Assembly (NCBI GenBank): GCA_904063045.1
Contig: CAJFCJ010000004.1
Location: 122,195-186,194 of the forward strand
DNA length: 64,000 nt
Direction of reading: 5' to 3'
DNA from: Dimorphilus gyrociliatus
Lineage: Eukaryota; Annelida; Polychaeta; Dinophilidae
The notes beneath the pieces are model-generated. The model was not told the DNA's origin. It ran no database searches and worked only from the letters and a program-made list of their open reading frames with translations. Numbering within the stretch: the first letter of the stretch is position 1; each line of letters opens with the position of its first letter. The position numbers and the translations under genes were made by a program. Positions 47,826-58,465 of the stretch are shown piece by piece.

Positions 47826-50404
47826 ATGGACTCAACTCCTCGGTCCAAGCGCTCTACGACCTCGCAAAGCATGTACCGTTCGAGTACAGTTGAACATCAC
47901 GGAGCTGAAACAGTTAGTCAAGTAAAGTATCAAAGAAATTCAATAAAAACCCGCAAGATAAGCTCCCAGTTTAGGGACGACCAAGACCATACACCTTCTT
48001 TTAAACACTCTATCAATACCGAGATTAGAAAGTCGACAAGTTCGACGAAGTCTTCCGAAAAGTTTAACGGGAGCAAAAATAGTCTAGTTTCGAATTGGTT
48101 TGAGGTGGAACCAAAAACCGATTATACCTATTCGCACACAACGTCTTATCAGGCTAGTGGTTTGAAAAGGTAAATATATCTTTACTCTTACAGTTTTCTG
48201 AAAACTTTTTAACTGTAGGGTTAAAAATATAATCTTGTCTTTTAACTAGTTCTAGAATATTTTATTATCTAATTAGGTCCCCCCCACCAAACTTATCAAG
48301 AAGAGGTTTAAAACAAGGATCAAGCAGGAGTCTTAATCTCTCTACAACCCTTGATAGAACGTCTCCGAATCATACAAGAGCAGGAACTGTATATAATAAT
48401 AAGACCAATAATTCTCAATATGACATCAGTTTAGATGAAAATTTTAAAGATTTTGGGTCGGAGAAGGACTTTGATTCTACAGCCTCGAATAATTCAAGTT
48501 ATATTGACACTGCCTCAATCGCGGAACTCAGGTCGCGCGTTTCCCAAGTCACAATCGTTTACGCTGTTAGCTCCTTTTTTACAATCTGGTCAACTTGTGT
48601 GTCATATTTTTCAGTAATTGCCCGCATTTCAAAACGAATAGCAAGTAGTGAATTCCTTAAATCTCATTGGGCCAGATATTGGTCAACCAAGTCGGTTAAA
48701 AGCACTCAAAAAGAACATATGAGATCTAGCACCAATGAAAGAACATTTCATAATGTTACTACATGGAGATCTGTTTTAAACATAGTTAAAACAATCGTAA
48801 CACCTTCCTTTATAGTACATGAACGACAGAAGCAACGAAGTGGCGCGGGATTGACACTAACGCTTTGCTATTTTCTCGGTTTCTTCCTGTTTAGTGTACT
48901 CGCTTTAGCATTGTTCATGTGTTTGCCTCAACTACTTCGCTCGGTATCAGATACTGGCTTCGCAGGTTTTGAAGCACCGCAAATTGACAAAGAGATACAC
49001 TTGAAAGACAAAAATGTTCAAACCTTAAGTGATCAGGGGAAAAAAGACGAACTTGCCAACCTTGAGAAAATAAATTTATATCTTACAACTATACAGAGAG
49101 ACTTGAACTCATTAAGGAGCCTAGAGATCAGGCTAGAGACGATCGAAGAAAGCCTGAAAGCAAAAAGTTCAGTTGAAAAAGACGAGTCTTTGATGATAGA
49201 AGAAATAGCCAAGCTGAAGAAAAACCTTAAAATCAATAATGACAAAATGAGTGAAATGCATGACAAATACGATAAAGATATAATAATCCTCAAGGAAAAA
49301 ATTTACTCAAAGTCTGGTGAAAGTGCATATGAAAAAGAGTTCCCATATTTGAAACAAGCTGTTGAAAATTTGAGACGAGACTTTACATCGCATTCTAACG
49401 AAATTAGTGGAAGTTTTAATGAAGTAAACAGCAAAATGGAAACATATGTCACTAATCAGGAACTAAAAATAGCACTGACAAATATACAAAATGATATCCT
49501 CAATTTTAATAAGTCGTTAGACACGCTGAACATGTTTGGAGAGCGATTTCAGGATATCTCTGAGAAGATACACGTCCTAGAGTCGGCTGTCAATGATTGC
49601 AAAAATTCTAAAAGAGAAACAGATAAATCCCTGATTGAATTAAGAAAAGCAATCAATTCTTTGAAAATTGACGCTTTACAAAAGAATTGCTGTGATGAGG
49701 AAAAGATATTGAGTTTAATTAGGAGAGAATTAAAATCTGGTGGGCATGAACTTTATAGGGATTCGTCAGAAAATCTTAAATTGAATGATGCAACAAAGTT
49801 AAACTCGAAAAACTGTATGACAAGAGGTGAAGTTAACGTACTAGTAAAGAGAGCATTTGAAATTCACTTGGCAGATAAGACTGGATTGCCAGATTATGCT
49901 TTAGAATCTGCTGGGGGATCTATTGTTGACACACGATGCTCTGTTACTTATACAGAAAAAAAGTCGCTATACAGATTATTCGGTATGCCTATCTGGTATG
50001 TTATAACAAGCCCAAGAGCTATAATACAGCCTGAAATGCAACCAGGAAATTGCTGGGCTATGAAAGGATCGAAGGGCAGTGTAGTAATTTCCCTAGCGAC
50101 GAAGATATCTCCTACTTCTTTTTCGTTAGAACATATTTCTCGAAAATTATCTATGGACGGAACAATTGCGTCAGCTCCCAAAGATTTTAGTGTAATAGCT
50201 CTGGAAAAACCAAACGATAAATTTGGAGAGAATCTGGGTAATTTCACTTACTCAGACAATGGCGAAACTTTACAAAATTTCGCTGCCAAAGTTTTTGTCA
50301 ACAACACAAAATACGTCCTGTTGAAGATCTTATCAAACCATGGACAACCATCTTATACCTGTATATATAGATTTAGAGTGCATGGACACCAAAACAAGCC
50401 TTAA
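47826..50404 (+). CDS. SUN: SUN-domain inner nuclear membrane protein
   Basis: Two exons, 47826-48169 and 48277-50404, 823 residues. The Ser/Arg-rich N-terminus is nucleoplasmic. Two hydrophobic segments follow at ~205-229 and ~306-331 (TLCYFLGFFLFSVLALALFMC), then a long coiled coil (~365-625) and a C-terminal SUN domain (~640-820). SUN motifs seen: DYALESAGGSIVDTRCSVTY, PGNCWAMKGSKGSVVISLA, SFSLEHIS, SAPKDFSV, and C-terminal YTCIYRFRVHG. SUN proteins trimerise in the perinuclear space and bind KASH peptides, linking lamina to cytoskeleton. The SUN1/2 type is more likely than the SUN3-5 type because of the long N-terminus. Confidence 0.95.
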
Positions 50405-52791
50405 AAGAAGTGAAGATAGTTTGTTGTACAAGTAAAAATATTAAAGAGTATAGAAAAACTGCTTTCATTTTTTTATGTTGCTGAAAGTTATGGTTCATGC
50501 ATTTGTTGCCCTTTTCTGTTAGAGTAGTGGTTAAAGTTTTTATTGCCCAGGTTTAATAATCTTAATGCCTTAAATTTCAAGTAAACAGTTTGTAGGCACG
50601 TTGTTTAACTTTTTTTAACTGTGAAAATTAAAGATTTGCCCTATATAAACTAACAGTAATCTGTTGAACAAAAGTCAAGTTGCCTTTATTTATTTAAAAG
50701 ACCGCGACACAAAGCAAATTTTTTTTCTTTTGAAAACCTCTGCTATTAAAGCTCGCTTTGTTTGCATACGTACGTATCGAAATTTAGGCCTTTCAAGCAT
50801 TTCCTCAGCTCATAAAAAGAGCTTGAATAATATATAAAAAAAAGGATTTTTTAATATTTTGCCAAGGATTTTAGAGATTTTTAGGGTGCATTTAGCATGC
50901 TTATCACGTTCGTTTCCTTAAAAGCAAATATGGAATTACGTATTACTGCTGCAGTAACTCGACTATATCAATACGTCTCCTCTCTACCTCACTTTAACAA
51001 AGCTTTTATAACTAAAATGAAAATTCCCGTAATCGTCGTAGTATAATAGAAGAAAATTTCTTTTTCATTATTATCAAAGCGCGCAGCATTAGCATTTATC
51101 TGTAGCGAAAATCTCGTAAATCTTAAGAAATAATACTTTCATTGATAACAGTAGACCAGTAATAAAGGGAAAAAAAAAATTTCAAAATGTATTCTCATTT
51201 TAGTTGGCCATCAGATAATATCTCAAAGCTCAAAATTAATTTTCTGTTTTTCTTTTTTTAATTTTTGCAGTATTCGACAGTTTCGCACAGTTCATAATGA
51301 GATTGAAAACAAAAATTGCACTTGTCACAAATGTATTGAATGAAGCGAAATAAGACATCTCTTTCAACTTCAAACACGGACTTTTATACTAATATAAAAT
51401 TGACCAAAGCGAAAGGAAAAGAAAGGAACAAAATAGGAGCACTGATAACGTAAACTCACTAATGAAAAAGAATTTTAATCTTGATTCTTCTGTTTGATCA
51501 GTGACGTACCAGGTAACAGTTGTCACGATTTATATACGACCAAATTAAATAAGCCATATATTTTGAAAAAAGGAATTTTTTGTTGCGTTCCACAGTAAAC
51601 GGCTGATAAATTGGAGTTTGCGGTATACAGAAAACTTTTCAATCGCGTCAATACGAACAATTTTACTGGTTTTGGCAATGGTGTACCAGATGTTATCGAC
51701 CATGCTTCAAACGGACATATTTAATTGCCATTTTTCTTTAATTAATTCATCAGTTGTTTGGCATACGGAGTTCCCAATGCCATGGTAACGCCCAGTACTC
51801 GTAAAAATGTCGTGGGAGACTGTAAATAAACTTATTGATTTTGGTTTTGTTGAAAAATATTAATTTCAACAAACCTGAGGAATATGGAAAAAGAGACGTC
51901 TTTGTTGCATGTTTTGAGTTTAAAGGAATTCTACGTATCTGTGTACAATTATTCCATAAAGCTCATTTATTGACAAATATTTCCAGATCAATTTACCTCA
52001 TTGATGGCCTACAAACCAAAATGGCGGCTCAGATTAAATTTATTTTCATCTTTACTCCAAAAATCTTAAAGAAGGAACTGCAAATAAAATATTATTACAA
52101 ATATAATATTTTTATGTATATAAATCTTTTATTAGAATTGTAAATTAAAAGCTGTTAAATGAAATATTAGGGATGTTTACAAAAATTCCTACCTTTTTTC
52201 TCCACAAAATAGTAGAGGGCGCTACAAAGAGTTTGCAGCCAATCGTACGCAAGATATTATTATAAATTGAATATTCAGCAACGTGGCGGGAAATTAGCTT
52301 TAATATTTATGATAAGCACTCAAACTCGCGTAAAATATATTGGAAAGATTGTAGGAGTGATCGAAAGTCTGTCCTATGATATATTGATTTCCAATTATGA
52401 CTATATAAATTGAAAGAATACGACACTGTAAGCTTTAGCCTTGGGCTCTTATTTCCAATAAATCAATTTATTAAATGTCTTGACGCCTTCTTTCATTATT
52501 TAGTCCTTAAATTGAATTAGAACTAAGAAAGCTGTATTAATAAAATTGATATATAGAACATTTAGAATGACGATTAGTTGAATTAGCTTTGTTCTCAAAA
52601 AAAAAGAGTCAAACATCAAAATCTCCACGATCTGATTAATAATACTGAAGAGAAGATTAAGGAAATACGTCGGTCCGTCTTCCGAGTTTGGTTTTATCTT
52701 TTTTGTTTTTTTGAAAAAAATATGTCAATTCAGAAAATTGTGAAATTCACTTATGAAAAACAGAATATAGTAGAAATAAATAATTGTTTAA
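50405..52791. other. long gene-poor intergenic region
   Basis: 2,387 AT-rich bases between convergent gene ends. Several short open frames occur, but none shows a domain, a splice-consistent exon or sustained non-AT-driven composition. No RNA gene is recognised. Confidence 0.45.
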
Positions 52792-53633
52792 TTAATTCAA
52801 GTCGTCTTCGTCGTCAACTTTCAAGCGGGTCTGTTCCTTCTTCTCCCCAGCGTCTATTCTCTCACTCTGTAAGAATAGTTTTCGACTTAATTAGTTTATT
52901 ATTTATGACCTGATTAAACATTTTGTAAAATTACATTGGCATAAACTTGGTTAGCTCTTTGGTTAATATTAAATAAGTTTAAATTGAGTAAATGTTTTCT
53001 TTTTTTTAACTTTAGATTAAAAATAAAATTGCTCGGTAGATGGCGTAGGAAAATTGAACATTTTCCTTTTTTTCAATTGCTTTCATTTTATGATATAGCT
53101 ATACTTTACTATACACTTACTTTAAACTTGTCATTAACCACCCCGGTGTTGTTATTTTGAGATTGAATGTCAGATATATCCCAAACTCGAATGTCGCCAT
53201 CGTGTGAACCAGTCAGTAATCTGCCATCCGTCACCTGCATACAATTTATTGCAAATTGATGGCCTAAAAACGTTCTCTTCAGGGCACCGCCCTTAGCATC
53301 GAACGCTCTAACGACACCGTCGCCACAGGAGGTGAACACTGTTGAATAGAAAGAAAAAAAAAGGTGATATAGCATGCGCTCCGTCTTAAAGAAAAGGTGA
53401 TAAATGATAGTGACACTAGTAAATTTATAATTAATAATTCTAATGGTAAATAATACTAAAGGACAAGGGGGGAAAGCCAAGTGACTTTTCTCATAGCAAA
53501 TGCGGGGTTGAGTCTGAAAGTAGACTGTTTATTCCCAGATCGAAGACAAATAGCATTTCAATAATTGTTCAAAGGTGAATCTATCGACAATCAATTGCTA
53601 GATTATCATTCTTCTCTAATTGAACAATACAAT

Positions 53634-53669
<36 letters not shown>

Positions 53670-55355
53670 TATTTGTACTGTCTGTGTACAGGATATATCA
53701 ATGCTAATTGATATATTCTACATAGACTAATGTATATAGTATAAATTTTATACAGTATATATATACAATACATACAATACATTGAACATATTGTATATAT
53801 TGTATGCATATGGTATACTATAGACTCTAGGGAGAAACATACTACACATATAGTAAATATTATAATAAACATAAGCATGAAATGAAGTGTTTCATCACCT
53901 CAACAGCATTTACGATACTATCATGTCCTACTAAAACTCGTTTTAGGGTTGCAGATTTGGCGTGAAAGACCCTTGTCATCCCATCTCCGGAACCAGTTAT
54001 TACTTGAAAAGAGAATTTAATTAAGTCTTAATGATTTTTCTAGCTTAAGTCAATAAGAGAAAAGACTGTATATTCTCCGTTTCTAAGCTTATTTTCGTAA
54101 TTTTATGATAGTATTATGAAGAATAATAATAAATAATAATATTTTTTGACGTAAAAATTTTTATTATCATAAATACTCACGCAATCCATCGTAGTACTTT
54201 ATGCAGCTGATTGTATGCTTATGACCCTTAAAGTTTCTTGTACAGTCTGCAAACTCTGTAACCCACGCCTTTGCCGTCATATCTGAACTTCCGGTGTACA
54301 TTATTTTATTAACGACTGTCATACAAATAACCGAAGATTGGTGGCCTTCAAAAATCTTTAATCGTTCTCCACTAATAATATCCCAACTTCTGATTGTTTG
54401 ATCCGTCGAACCAGTAAACAAGGTCCGACCACTCTGGTTCGTCGACATACATGTCACCTGTATCAATACAAACAAAATTGATAAATTTACATTGACATAA
54501 TTTGCCTTTATTATACTAAAAGTAACAATAATGTTGTGGTGCCGATAAGAGTCCCGTTTTAAAGTCATTAGGAAAAAACAGGTACTTATTAAGTAATAGA
54601 CACGTCAAGATATTCAACTGCCATATTTTATCTAAATATTTACTTAATCAATAAGTTTGCTTTGGTTATATAGTATATAAGATCGATGTTTTTCTTTTCA
54701 CAAATTCATGGAAATATATTATACTAACGGCTCCCTCATGTTCCTTAAACACTCTTAAACATTTTCCTGTTTCAAAACTCCAACTTCTGGCCGTAAAATC
54801 CGCACTGGCCGTAATCAACAGATCTTTATTACCATCCCAATTAAACGCTTCGGGCGTCACGTCATCATAGTCAGCCGGTATAAAGATCAGAGGATAGACG
54901 CCTCGTTTGTGACCGGAAAATACTCTTATACAATCACCCGTTTCCAGATCCCAACATCTTGCTGTTCTATCATAGGATGATGAAAATACAAAATCGCCCG
55001 TGCATAATATCCTGTTAATTAGTGACTTATGACCTGTCATTATCAATAAACATTCACAGGTCGTCATATCCCATTTCCGTAGTGTCTTATCGGCTGAAGC
55101 AGTAATGGCAAAGTTGTCGTCTATAGCTACAGCGTTTATGTAATCTTCATGGCCCTTTAGCAAACCTATACATTCACTTGTTTCTGTTTTAACTGTCCAT
55201 AATCTGGCTGTCCGATCTTCCGAACCAGTAAGTAATACTGAACCGTCCTCTGATAAGCACATACAATTGATTCCTCCTTCATGGTCATCTAGCGTCTGCA
55301 AGTGCCAGCTCTGAGATGAAGATGAAGTTGAATATTTTGAATTACACAGACCCAT
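52792..55355 (-). CDS. WDR86: WDR86-like WD40-repeat protein, one internal junction unresolved
   Basis: Exons 54729-55355, 54181-54457, 53899-54002, 53121-53338 and 52792-52866. The start MGLCNSKYS fits an N-myristoylation signal. The WD40 repeats match WDR86: HEGGINCMCLSEDGSVLLTGSEDRTARLW, INRILCTGDFVFSSSYDRTAR, FTGSTDQTIRSWDI, MYTGSSDMTAKAW, TGSGDGMTRVFHA, TSCGDGVVRAFDA, LTGSHDGDIRVWDI. The final exon adds a charged tail ending DDEDDLN. The joins 55355-53899 and 53121-52792 are in phase. Between 53899 and 53338 one base and about seven residues are missing, so a small exon probably hides in the 560-base intron, which also holds a TA repeat. It appears to have one repeat more than human WDR86. 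Confidence 0.85.
53638..53667. repeat. (TA)n microsatellite in WDR86 intron
   Basis: About 14 TA units, followed by further TA-rich sequence with TATACAGTATA at 53749-53759. Confidence 0.9.
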
Positions 55356-55419
55356 AGCTTCACTATAATTATTTGTTGTGGAATCTATTGAACGTTTGTT
55401 TTTAGACGCCCGCCTCAAG
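55356..55419. promoter_or_regulatory. 64-bp bidirectional start region between WDR86 and amine GPCR
   Basis: Only 64 bases separate the WDR86 ATG (minus, 55355) from the GPCR ATG (plus, 55420). Either the two 5' UTRs overlap, or further 5' exons lie inside the partner gene. Open frames extend through the interval on both strands, so the true starts could be slightly different. Confidence 0.55.
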
Positions 55420-56701
55420 ATGGCAGTACAAACGCCTTTACACAGATTAGCGGAACGAATGAGCGAAGTGCATGCCCGTATCGAATTGGACGAGACGAGC
55501 GAGAAACGTCTAATCGGAATGAATGAGACGCAAATTGAGTTGGATGTCGAAGTTGGTTCTAGAACTATGAACGTTTCGACGCCTCTGGAGAGACGTCTCT
55601 ATTTCGCCGCTCTTGCCGTCGTACCTTTGTGGATTTTGGCGGGAAATTTTCTAGTTCTACTTACAGTGCTTTTTACTAGACGTCTACGCACTTTACCGAA
55701 TTTAGTTATCGCGTCGTTGGCCGTTACAGATTTCCTACTCGCACTAATCGTCGTTCCCTTGGGCGTCTATCAGTTGGTAAATATTTTTCTTTCTTATATA
55801 CTTTACTCTTTTCCAATTTTACGATATGGTCAAAGGCGTCTAATCTCTTTAATTACATACTCTTTTTCTTTTTTCTCGATTCGATTACCAGGTTCTAGGA
55901 ACTTGGAAAATAGGCCTAGGATTTTGCTTGCTCTGGACCGGTTCCGACGTCTTCCTTTCAACTACTTCCATCCTTCATCTGGCTGCAATAGCAATTCATC
56001 GTCATTTAGCCATTGCTCATCCTCTCCTAGTTCGTCATACGCAAACGAAGAAGCACGTCGTCGTTCTTCTTGTACCCGTCTGGATTCTCGGAGCGGCAAT
56101 TTCTCTTCCATTACTAGTCCGTGGAGCGTTTCACGAGAGTTTAGTAATAGTCGATAACCGATGCGGAATATTCGATAGGACGTTTGTTGTTTATTCATCG
56201 GCTGTTTCTTTTTTCATACCTTTATTAGTGATGATAATTGTAGATGTAAGAAGCGTTTACCTTTTAAGGGTAGCAGCCAAGAGAACTTTATACGACAGAC
56301 CACCATTTTCCATCCAATCAATCATACAGGAAGACAACCGGTTCCTGGAGGAAAACACTTCAGCTAAATGGAACTCAAAAGAAAGAAGAGCTGAAAATAC
56401 TTTAATTTGGGTATTTGGGTGTTTTGTGTGTTTATGGATGCCATTTTTTACGACAAATTTAGTTTACGGATTATGTTCTTCTTGCCAAATTCCGCCCAGA
56501 CTGGTAACAGTTTTCACATGGTTAGGTTATGCTAGTTCCGGGGTCAATCCTTGTATCTATACATTACTAAATAGAGATTTTCGAAGAGCTGTCATCAGCC
56601 TCTTACGATGCGGTAGAGGCGTCGAACGACGGGTACATTTAGCGCGGCGATATATTCGTCCGGCGGGACCGGAAATGGGCACTAGTTCTTCGAGGCTATG
56701 A
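55420..56701 (+). CDS. D2-like biogenic amine receptor with HRH in place of DRY
   Basis: Two exons, 55420-55776 and 55892-56701, phase 0, 388 residues. Amine-receptor hallmarks: Asp138 at position 3.32 (TGSDVFLSTTSILHL), Ser221/Ser222/Ser225 at 5.42/5.43/5.46 (VVYSSAVSFFIP, close to dopamine D2), Trp301 at 6.48 followed by Met-Pro-Phe-Phe, and GVNPCIY in TM7. The disulfide cysteines are C131 and C210. The DRY motif is replaced by H155-R156-H157. The N-terminus is long with N-E-T and N-V-S sequons. The likely ligand class is dopamine or a related amine; this is inferred from pocket residues. The third intracellular loop is short (~50 residues). Confidence 0.88.
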
Positions 56702-57250
56702 GAAAAGGAGAAGTCGAGTGGATCGATAAGATCGAATTACGTTTATTAAGTAAAAAGGGGAAATAAACGAAGCGTATAACTGCTCCACAGCAAAAGTTGG
56801 GAAATATCAAATAGGCCTATCTTGCCGTTTTCACCTTCCGTACCCGAAAAACGCTAACTGGAATGTACAACGGATGCCATAGAAAGTTTCTACCGTACTC
56901 CTATTAATTTCAATTCACTTTTACTGGGCCGTTCTTCTTTTTCTTTTTTTCTCTTTTAAACATTGGCTTTTATATATGAGCTTCTTTTTGATTTCTTTAA
57001 AGGAAAAAACAACAATACTTAAGATCTTTTGGCTGCTAGAAAGGAGGAAAGTAAAAGCCAATACGGTAAAAGTGCCTCTATAGGATGAAATATTTCAGCA
57101 TCTTTTACTCTGGATTAACTACGGTCAGGGAAAAAAGCAAATTAAGAATTGATACAACAGTCTGCCACAACGGCAAATAAAAAAAAATGAGAGGAGGAGG
57201 AGGAACATGTAGGCCTATTTATAACGGTCTACTGCAAAAAAATTTTTTAA
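56702..57250. other. intergenic between two GPCR genes
   Basis: 549 bases with TAGGCCTA at 56812-56819 and 57210-57217. No gene is seen. Confidence 0.5.
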
Positions 57251-58465
57251 ATGTGCTGCAGAAGGCGTTGGCGTCGGCGTATTTCATTGCAGATCGATTC
57301 GAACATGTCGGAAGAGTCGGTCTCTCGTGCTCTTGAGCTGTATGCCATCCCGGTAACACTGGGTGTTGGTGTTCTCTCAAATATATTCGTTATGATGGTG
57401 ATGAGAAGATTCTGCTCTATCCTATCAACGTGTCTCTATCTCACATTGGCGGGAGCGGTTGATGCTTTAGTCCTTTGCATTTTGGCAGGTAACGCTTGGA
57501 TAGATGTCCTTCATGGAACAGACATTCGCCACGAAGCTCAACATCATACAAATAGTCTGTGCAAAATGTACCCGTTCGTTGAAAATGTTCTAGTTCATCT
57601 CTCTGTGTGGCTCCTATCGGCTGCTTGCATCGAAACTGCAGCGGTAACGCTTAAACCAAGTCAATTAGCTCGAATTTGCACAAAAGAAAGGGCGAGAGCT
57701 GCAACCTTGCTGCTGTTTGTCCTTCTTGTTTGCGTAAACGCTCACTCTTTCTGGACTTACGCTTTAGTCAGACAAGAGAAATCTGGAGGAGAATCGTATA
57801 TGACTTGCAGCAACGTTAAACAGGGAAACATAGACTCGGAGGAGTTCAGAAGGATAGCGTGGCCAGTAATTGATTTCGTAATAGCTGATCTCGCTCCTTA
57901 TTTCGTCTTATTCTCGGCTTCTGTAATTGTAGTAACTCGTAGAATACGACGCTCCGACACGCTCAGACATTCGGCTCAATTATGGAAGTTACATACATTA
58001 GACGCCTCAACCGCAAAGCAACTTCATACTGCTATTATTGCTTTGGCTATCTGCCACTTACTGCTGGTTTTACCAAAATTATCCTATGACATATTTGCTT
58101 TTCTCGAAGGCAATCTTAAATTGTGGAAAACTTCAGGGGATAATAGCAAAGTACCAATTGAGAGTGCTTGGAAAGGGAAGAAAAAACTAGCCAAAACCGT
58201 ATCGTCGCTTTGTATGTACTCCTTTTTAGCGCTGAAATTTTTTGTTTATTCCATCTCTTCCATACGCTTCCGAGTGGAAGTGGTCAATGTATTGACTTGC
58301 TGCTGTCCTAATCGAACACCCCCGCCACCACCTCCCCCGCCAATCTCCTCGACCGCCAATCACCTCAGACAACCAGCCGCTGATCCTCTTCTGACTTCCA
58401 CAGATCTTCCCAACGATCATCCAGCGCAGCGTTCCACTTTACATTTTTCTATTACGTCTGTGTAG
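57251..58465 (+). CDS. divergent rhodopsin-like GPCR with polyproline tail
   Basis: Intronless, 404 residues. It starts either at 57251 (Arg-rich leader) or at the second ATG at 57305 (MSEESVSRAL). Seven hydrophobic segments are seen. TM1 is GVGVLSNIFVMMVM with the conserved GN-like turn (LSN). The end of TM3 reads ETAAVTLKPSQ, so DRY is absent. TM7 reads KFFVYSISSIRFR, so NPxxY is absent. The tail has CCCPNR, then a run of eight prolines. The overall shape resembles the FMRFamide/peptide receptor group of invertebrates, but the ligand is unknown. GC content and codon use are higher than in the neighbouring GPCRs. Confidence 0.8.
   Translation: MCCRRRWRRRISLQIDSNMSEESVSRALELYAIPVTLGVGVLSNIFVMMVMRRFCSILSTCLYLTLAGAVDALVLCILAGNAWIDVLHGTDIRHEAQHHTNSLCKMYPFVENVLVHLSVWLLSAACIETAAVTLKPSQLARICTKERARAATLLLFVLLVCVNAHSFWTYALVRQEKSGGESYMTCSNVKQGNIDSEEFRRIAWPVIDFVIADLAPYFVLFSASVIVVTRRIRRSDTLRHSAQLWKLHTLDASTAKQLHTAIIALAICHLLLVLPKLSYDIFAFLEGNLKLWKTSGDNSKVPIESAWKGKKKLAKTVSSLCMYSFLALKFFVYSISSIRFRVEVVNVLTCCCPNRTPPPPPPPPISSTANHLRQPAADPLLTSTDLPNDHPAQRSTLHFSITSV

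Noticed and set aside
51835-52143. 102-codon plus-strand frame in the SUN-WDR86 interval
   Set aside because: Composition is AT-driven (Lys/Ile/Tyr/Phe), with no domain and no splice-consistent neighbours.
52722-52913. 63-codon plus-strand frame with a Ser/Arg-rich segment and a GTAAGA after it
   Set aside because: It is the reverse of the last WDR86 exon (52792-52866), whose acceptor and phase fit exactly on the minus strand.
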